Positions 60,929 to 64,000 of a stretch of DNA of 64,000 nt are shown here, piece after piece. Each line of letters begins with the position of its first letter. Positions within the stretch are counted from its first letter, which is position 1. Origin of the DNA: Agromyces sp. Marseille-P2726 (GTDB lineage Bacteria; Actinomycetota; Actinomycetes; Actinomycetales; Microbacteriaceae); assembly GCF_902809835.1 (NCBI RefSeq), contig NZ_CADDWM010000015.1, forward strand, positions 310,001 to 374,000, read 5' to 3'. Under the pieces are notes generated by a model that did not search any database, was not told the origin of the DNA, and saw nothing but the letters and a program-made list of their open reading frames with translations. The translations under genes and the position numbers were made by a program.

Positions 60929-62377
60929 TCAGTTGCTCGAGAGCTTCTCGCGCAGTGCCGCGAGCGACGCATCGTCGGCGAGCGTGCCGGTACCGGCCGA
61001 CTCGCTCGAGAACGAGGACGCGCCCGACCCGAACGAGTCGTCGGCGGCCGCAGCCGCATTCGCCTGGGCGACCTGCTTCTTGTGCGCCTCCCAACGAGCC
61101 TGGGCGGCAGCATAGTCCTGCTCCCACTTCTCGCGCTGGGCCTCGAAGCCCTCGCGCCACTCGTTCGTCTCGGGGTCGAAGCCCTCGGGGTACTTGTAGT
61201 TGCCCTGCTCGTCGTACTCGGTGAGCATGCCGTAGAGCGCCGGGTCGAACTCGGTCCCCTCGGGGTCGACGCCCTCGTTCGCCTGCTTGAGCGACAGCGA
61301 GATGCGGCGACGCTCGAGGTCGATGTCGATGACCTTGACGAAGACCTCTTCGCCCACCGACACGACCTGCTCTGCGAGCTCGACGTGCTTGCCCGAGAGC
61401 TCGGAGATGTGCACGAGGCCCTCGATGCCGTCGGCGACGCGCACGAACGCGCCGAACGGAACGAGCTTCGTGACCTTGCCCGGCGCGACCTGGCCGATCG
61501 CGTGCGTGCGGGCGAAGACCTGCCATGGGTCCTCCTGCGTCGCCTTCAGCGACAGGGAGACGCGCTCGCGGTCGAGCTCGACGGAGAGCACCTCGACGGT
61601 GACCTCCTGGCCGACCTCGACGACCTCGCTGGCGTGCTCGATGTGCTTCCACGAGAGCTCGGAGACGTGGACGAGACCGTCGACGCCACCGAGGTCGACG
61701 AACGCACCGAAGTTGACGATCGACGAGATGACGCCCTTGCGGATCTGGCCCGGGTGGAGGTTGGCGAGGAACGTCGAACGCGACTCGGACTGCGTCTGCT
61801 CGAGCAGGGCGCGACGCGAGAGCACGACGTTGTTGCGGTTCTTGTCGAGCTCGAGGATCTTCGCCTCGATCTCCTGGCCGAGGTACGGCGTGAGGTCGCG
61901 AACGCGGCGGAGTTCGATGAGCGATGCGGGGAGGAAGCCACGAAGGCCGATGTCGACGATCAGGCCGCCCTTGACGACCTCGATGACCGTACCGGTCACG
62001 ACGCCGTCGGCCTCCTTGATCTTCTCGACGTCACCCCAGGCGCGCTCGTACTGGGCGCGCTTCTTCGACAGGATGAGCCGGCCTTCCTTGTCCTCCTTCT
62101 GGAGAACGAGGGCCTCGACGGTGTCACCGACGCCGACGACCTCGCTGGGGTCGACATCGTGCTTGATGGAGAGCTCGCGGGAGGGGATCACACCCTCGGT
62201 CTTGTAACCGACGTCGAGGAGGACCTCGTCGCGGTCGATCTTCACCACGGTGCCCTCGATCAGGTCGCCGTCGTTGAAGAACTTCAGGGTCTTCTCGACC
62301 GCGGCGAGGAAATCGTCAGCAGATCCGATGTCGTTGATCGCGACCTGCTTGGGCGCCTTGGTCGTTGCGGTTGTCAT
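60929..62377 (-). CDS. rpsA: 30S ribosomal protein S1
   Basis: A 482-residue protein with four S1 domains (about 35-105, 120-190, 205-275, 290-360), then a long charged and disordered C-terminal tail. Repeat hallmarks are GTVVKIDRDEVLLDVGYKTE, GTVIEVVKGGLIVDIGLRGF, GVISSIVNFGAFVDLGGVDG and GKVTKLVPFGAFVRV. This is the actinobacterial size. The ATG at 62377 (MTTATTKAPK) is preceded by a promoter at 62482-62511 and a leader of about 98 bases. Confidence 0.97.
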   Translation of the reverse strand: MTTATTKAPKQVAINDIGSADDFLAAVEKTLKFFNDGDLIEGTVVKIDRDEVLLDVGYKTEGVIPSRELSIKHDVDPSEVVGVGDTVEALVLQKEDKEGRLILSKKRAQYERAWGDVEKIKEADGVVTGTVIEVVKGGLIVDIGLRGFLPASLIELRRVRDLTPYLGQEIEAKILELDKNRNNVVLSRRALLEQTQSESRSTFLANLHPGQIRKGVISSIVNFGAFVDLGGVDGLVHVSELSWKHIEHASEVVEVGQEVTVEVLSVELDRERVSLSLKATQEDPWQVFARTHAIGQVAPGKVTKLVPFGAFVRVADGIEGLVHISELSGKHVELAEQVVSVGEEVFVKVIDIDLERRRISLSLKQANEGVDPEGTEFDPALYGMLTEYDEQGNYKYPEGFDPETNEWREGFEAQREKWEQDYAAAQARWEAHKKQVAQANAAAAADDSFGSGASSFSSESAGTGTLADDASLAALREKLSSN

Positions 62378-62462
62378 GTAGTGGATGCTCCGTAAAGGAC
62401 AGAATCGAGCCCGTCGCGAGGTAGAGCGAGTGTTGTTCCGCGACGGGCATGCGGACAGGGAT

Positions 62463-62476
62463 GTCACACGCGTGAC
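62463..62476. repeat. Inverted repeat at the rpsA transcription start
   Basis: GTCAC-ACGC-GTGAC lies just where transcription from the rpsA promoter should begin (about 62475). It may be an operator or an mRNA 5' hairpin. Confidence 0.45.
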
Positions 62477-62481
62477 GCTCC

Positions 62482-62511
62482 ATCCTATCCGCAGCCAGGT
62501 GCCTGCCGCAA
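62482..62511 (-). promoter_or_regulatory. Promoter of rpsA
   Basis: On the minus strand TTGCGG (62506-62511) and TAGGAT (62482-62487) are separated by 18 bases. Confidence 0.6.
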
Positions 62512-62534
62512 TCCGAGCAACGCTGGTGCCGGCG

Positions 62535-64000
62535 TCATCCGGGCGGCGCCAGCGCATCGATCCGCGCGTCGAAGGTCATGTCCCGCGTCGCACGATAGTT
62601 CAGGTGAACCGATGCCGCGACGGTGTTGGCGCCGTCGCGCAGTGCTGAACTCGGGATCGCCACGGTGACCTGCGGCGCGACCGCGGTCCGCGGCGCGGCC
62701 GTGGCGTACGATCCGGCGCTCAAGGTACCGCTGGGCATGTTCCGGCGCGCGATCTCGACGCCGTTGACGTAGACGACGATGCCGTCGTCCGCTCGCGTCG
62801 TGAGCGTGATGCCCGACAGTGCGTCGGCGTCACCCACCGTGAACGTGTGCCGGAACTGTGCACTCAGCGGGCGGTTCGAAGTGGGCGGGGGCACGTCGAC
62901 GACCGTGATGATGCCGGTCGCGCCGAAGCCGAAGAGGGCTCTGCCGGTGTTCCAGCCGGGATCGTCGAACGTCGGTGTGGTCCACCCCGTCGGCCACGGG
63001 CCGCTGCGGTACTGCCAGCGCCACTGGCTTCCGTTCTCGAGCAGGACGACGGGCACCGGCTCGGAGGGGGTCGGATCGGTCGTCACCTCGACCGTCGCCT
63101 CCGTGGATGCGAGTCCGGTCGAACCGACCGCCGTGAGGCCGTACGTGTACGTCGTCGCCGGCGAGACGTCGTCGTCGGTCGTCGCCGTCGTCGCGCCGGG
63201 CAGCGTCGCCACGGTGTCCCCGTCGCGCGTGAGGATCCAGCTCTCCACCGGAGTCGCGTCACCCGGTTGCCAGGCGAGAGCGACTTCGTCGTGCGTGCTG
63301 TCCGCGGTCAGCGTCGGCGTTGCCGGAGCGGCGGGCTCCGTCTCGCCGACGCGCGTTCCGACGAGCACCAGCTCGAACGAGGCATCCGTCGTGGCCCGGT
63401 AGTTCAGGTGGGTGGACGCGGCGATGGTATTGACTCCGTCGTGGAGGAGCCCGGGGGGCACGCTGAACTCCGTCGGAGTCGCGGTGGCAGCCGAGGTCCT
63501 GGGTGCCGCGGTGGCGTAGGTGCCGGGCCCGACGGTGCCCGCCGGCATGTTGGACCGGCCGACCTCGACGCCGTTGACATGCACCACCACGCCGTCGTCC
63601 GCGCGCGTTACCACCTTGGCGTCGACGAGTTCGGCTGCATCCCCCACGTCGATGCGATGTCGGAACAGCATGCTCAGGGGGCGGTTGGAGGTGGGAGCCG
63701 GCTTGTCGATGACCGTGACGATGCCGGTCGAACCTCGTCCGAGCGGTGCGGTTCCCTCGGACCACGACGTGTCGTCGAAGGTCTCGCCGTTCCAGCCGAC
63801 GGGCCAGGCGCCGCTCTCGTAACGCCAACTCCACGATGAACCCCCGGGAAGGAGCACCACCGGTTCGCCGCCGGGGGGCGAGTGCATGTCATAGGAGAGG
63901 GTGAAGCGGCTGCTCGCGTCGTTCTCCATCTGCTGGAGGAACGGCGAATACGTGTAGGCCTCGATGGTGTCGGTCGACGGATGGAACGTGTAGTAGCGCA
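62535..64000 (-). CDS. C-terminal part of a secreted protein with a phosphoesterase-like start and duplicated beta modules (5'-truncated)
   Basis: The frame is open to the right edge; 487 residues are visible. The first visible stretch, RYYTFHPSTDTIEAYTYSPF, then SRFTLSYDMHSP, resembles the end of secreted calcineurin-like phosphoesterases, which are metal-dependent; the catalytic part would be outside the window. After it come two copies of a module of about 165 residues (visible 47-215 and 316-482), beginning VVLL(P/E)(G/N)GS-W-W-Y-SG and including TSNRPLS and RADDG(V/I)VV(H/Y)VNGVE. A fibronectin type III-like domain separates them (226-307). These are probably sugar- or surface-binding modules. 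No LPXTG or membrane anchor follows; the protein ends IDALAPPG. Confidence 0.75.
   Translation of the reverse strand, partial: RYYTFHPSTDTIEAYTYSPFLQQMENDASSRFTLSYDMHSPPGGEPVVLLPGGSSWSWRYESGAWPVGWNGETFDDTSWSEGTAPLGRGSTGIVTVIDKPAPTSNRPLSMLFRHRIDVGDAAELVDAKVVTRADDGVVVHVNGVEVGRSNMPAGTVGPGTYATAAPRTSAATATPTEFSVPPGLLHDGVNTIAASTHLNYRATTDASFELVLVGTRVGETEPAAPATPTLTADSTHDEVALAWQPGDATPVESWILTRDGDTVATLPGATTATTDDDVSPATTYTYGLTAVGSTGLASTEATVEVTTDPTPSEPVPVVLLENGSQWRWQYRSGPWPTGWTTPTFDDPGWNTGRALFGFGATGIITVVDVPPPTSNRPLSAQFRHTFTVGDADALSGITLTTRADDGIVVYVNGVEIARRNMPSGTLSAGSYATAAPRTAVAPQVTVAIPSSALRDGANTVAASVHLNYRATRDMTFDARIDALAPPG

Overview
The window is 64 kb of high-GC chromosomal DNA from an actinobacterium, most likely a member of the Microbacteriaceae. 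The basis is gene content and order: rbpA, whiA, opcA, a T-box-controlled ileS with an ultrashort stem I, DUF4031/DUF4126/DUF4233 genes, a SufBDC system with an embedded Rieske protein, and the obg-proB-proA-nadD-rsfS string. Nearly everything is core metabolism and information processing. The genes are packed tightly, with many ATGA or GTGA stop/start overlaps. The only clearly accessory DNA is a small island remnant at about 4.2-5.3 kb.

Layout. 1-2181: the end of a 2-oxoacid dehydrogenase operon (E1-beta, E2). 2250-4136: a membrane protein, a thiol (glutathione-type) peroxidase and an SRAP/HMCES-type DNA-crosslinking protein. 4177-5343: a tRNA-Ala(GGC) gene and, 1 kb away, a decayed direct repeat of its 3' end. 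Between them lie a YefM-YoeB toxin-antitoxin pair and a truncated excisionase-like HTH ORF, which together look like the remains of an integrative element. 5436-12071 (minus): rsfS, a Pro-rich membrane protein, nadD, a small membrane protein, proA, proB, obg, rpmA, rplU. 12295-16068: DUF4031 gene, RNase E/G, VKOR. 16085-21601 (minus): ndk, DUF4233, folC, ileS, preceded by an isoleucine T-box. 21876-23707: a GntR repressor gene divergent from an MHS-type transporter gene. 23811-27069: valS, an acetyltransferase and a small protein. 27097-32123 (minus): methyltransferase, then sufT, sufC, Rieske, sufD, sufB.

32371-37512: haem A synthase (ctaA) and haem O synthase (ctaB), separated by a large LuxR-type (LAL) regulator and a small secreted protein. 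37829-45947: a six-gene sugar operon tkt-tal-pgi-zwf-opcA-pgl. 46044-50483 (minus): rbpA, secG, tpiA, pgk, gap, sodA, so that central carbon genes face each other across a short convergent gap. 50590-59550 (minus): whiA, rapZ, uvrC, uvrA, uvrB. Then come coaE, a DUF4126 gene interrupted by an in-frame TGA, rpsA, and the C-terminal part of a secreted phosphoesterase-like protein running off the right edge.

How it works together. The Obg/L27/L21/RsfS genes serve ribosome assembly. ProBA makes proline and NadD makes NAD. Ile- and Val-tRNA synthetases sit near folate polyglutamylation and NTP supply. The Suf genes build Fe-S clusters. CtaA and CtaB make haem for the terminal oxidase. Tkt to Pgl plus TpiA/Pgk/Gap cover the pentose phosphate pathway and lower glycolysis. 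UvrABC carries out nucleotide excision repair.

Regulatory DNA. A recurring feature is a -10 element (TAGGCT, TAGACT or similar) placed exactly 6-7 nt before an ATG or GTG, indicating leaderless transcripts for about ten genes. Three of the TAGGCT -10 boxes contain the TAG stop codon of the preceding gene. A hexamer, GGATGC/GCATCC, also recurs far more often than I would expect, in both orientations and in coding and noncoding DNA. All function calls come from reading the sequence and family knowledge; no database search was run.
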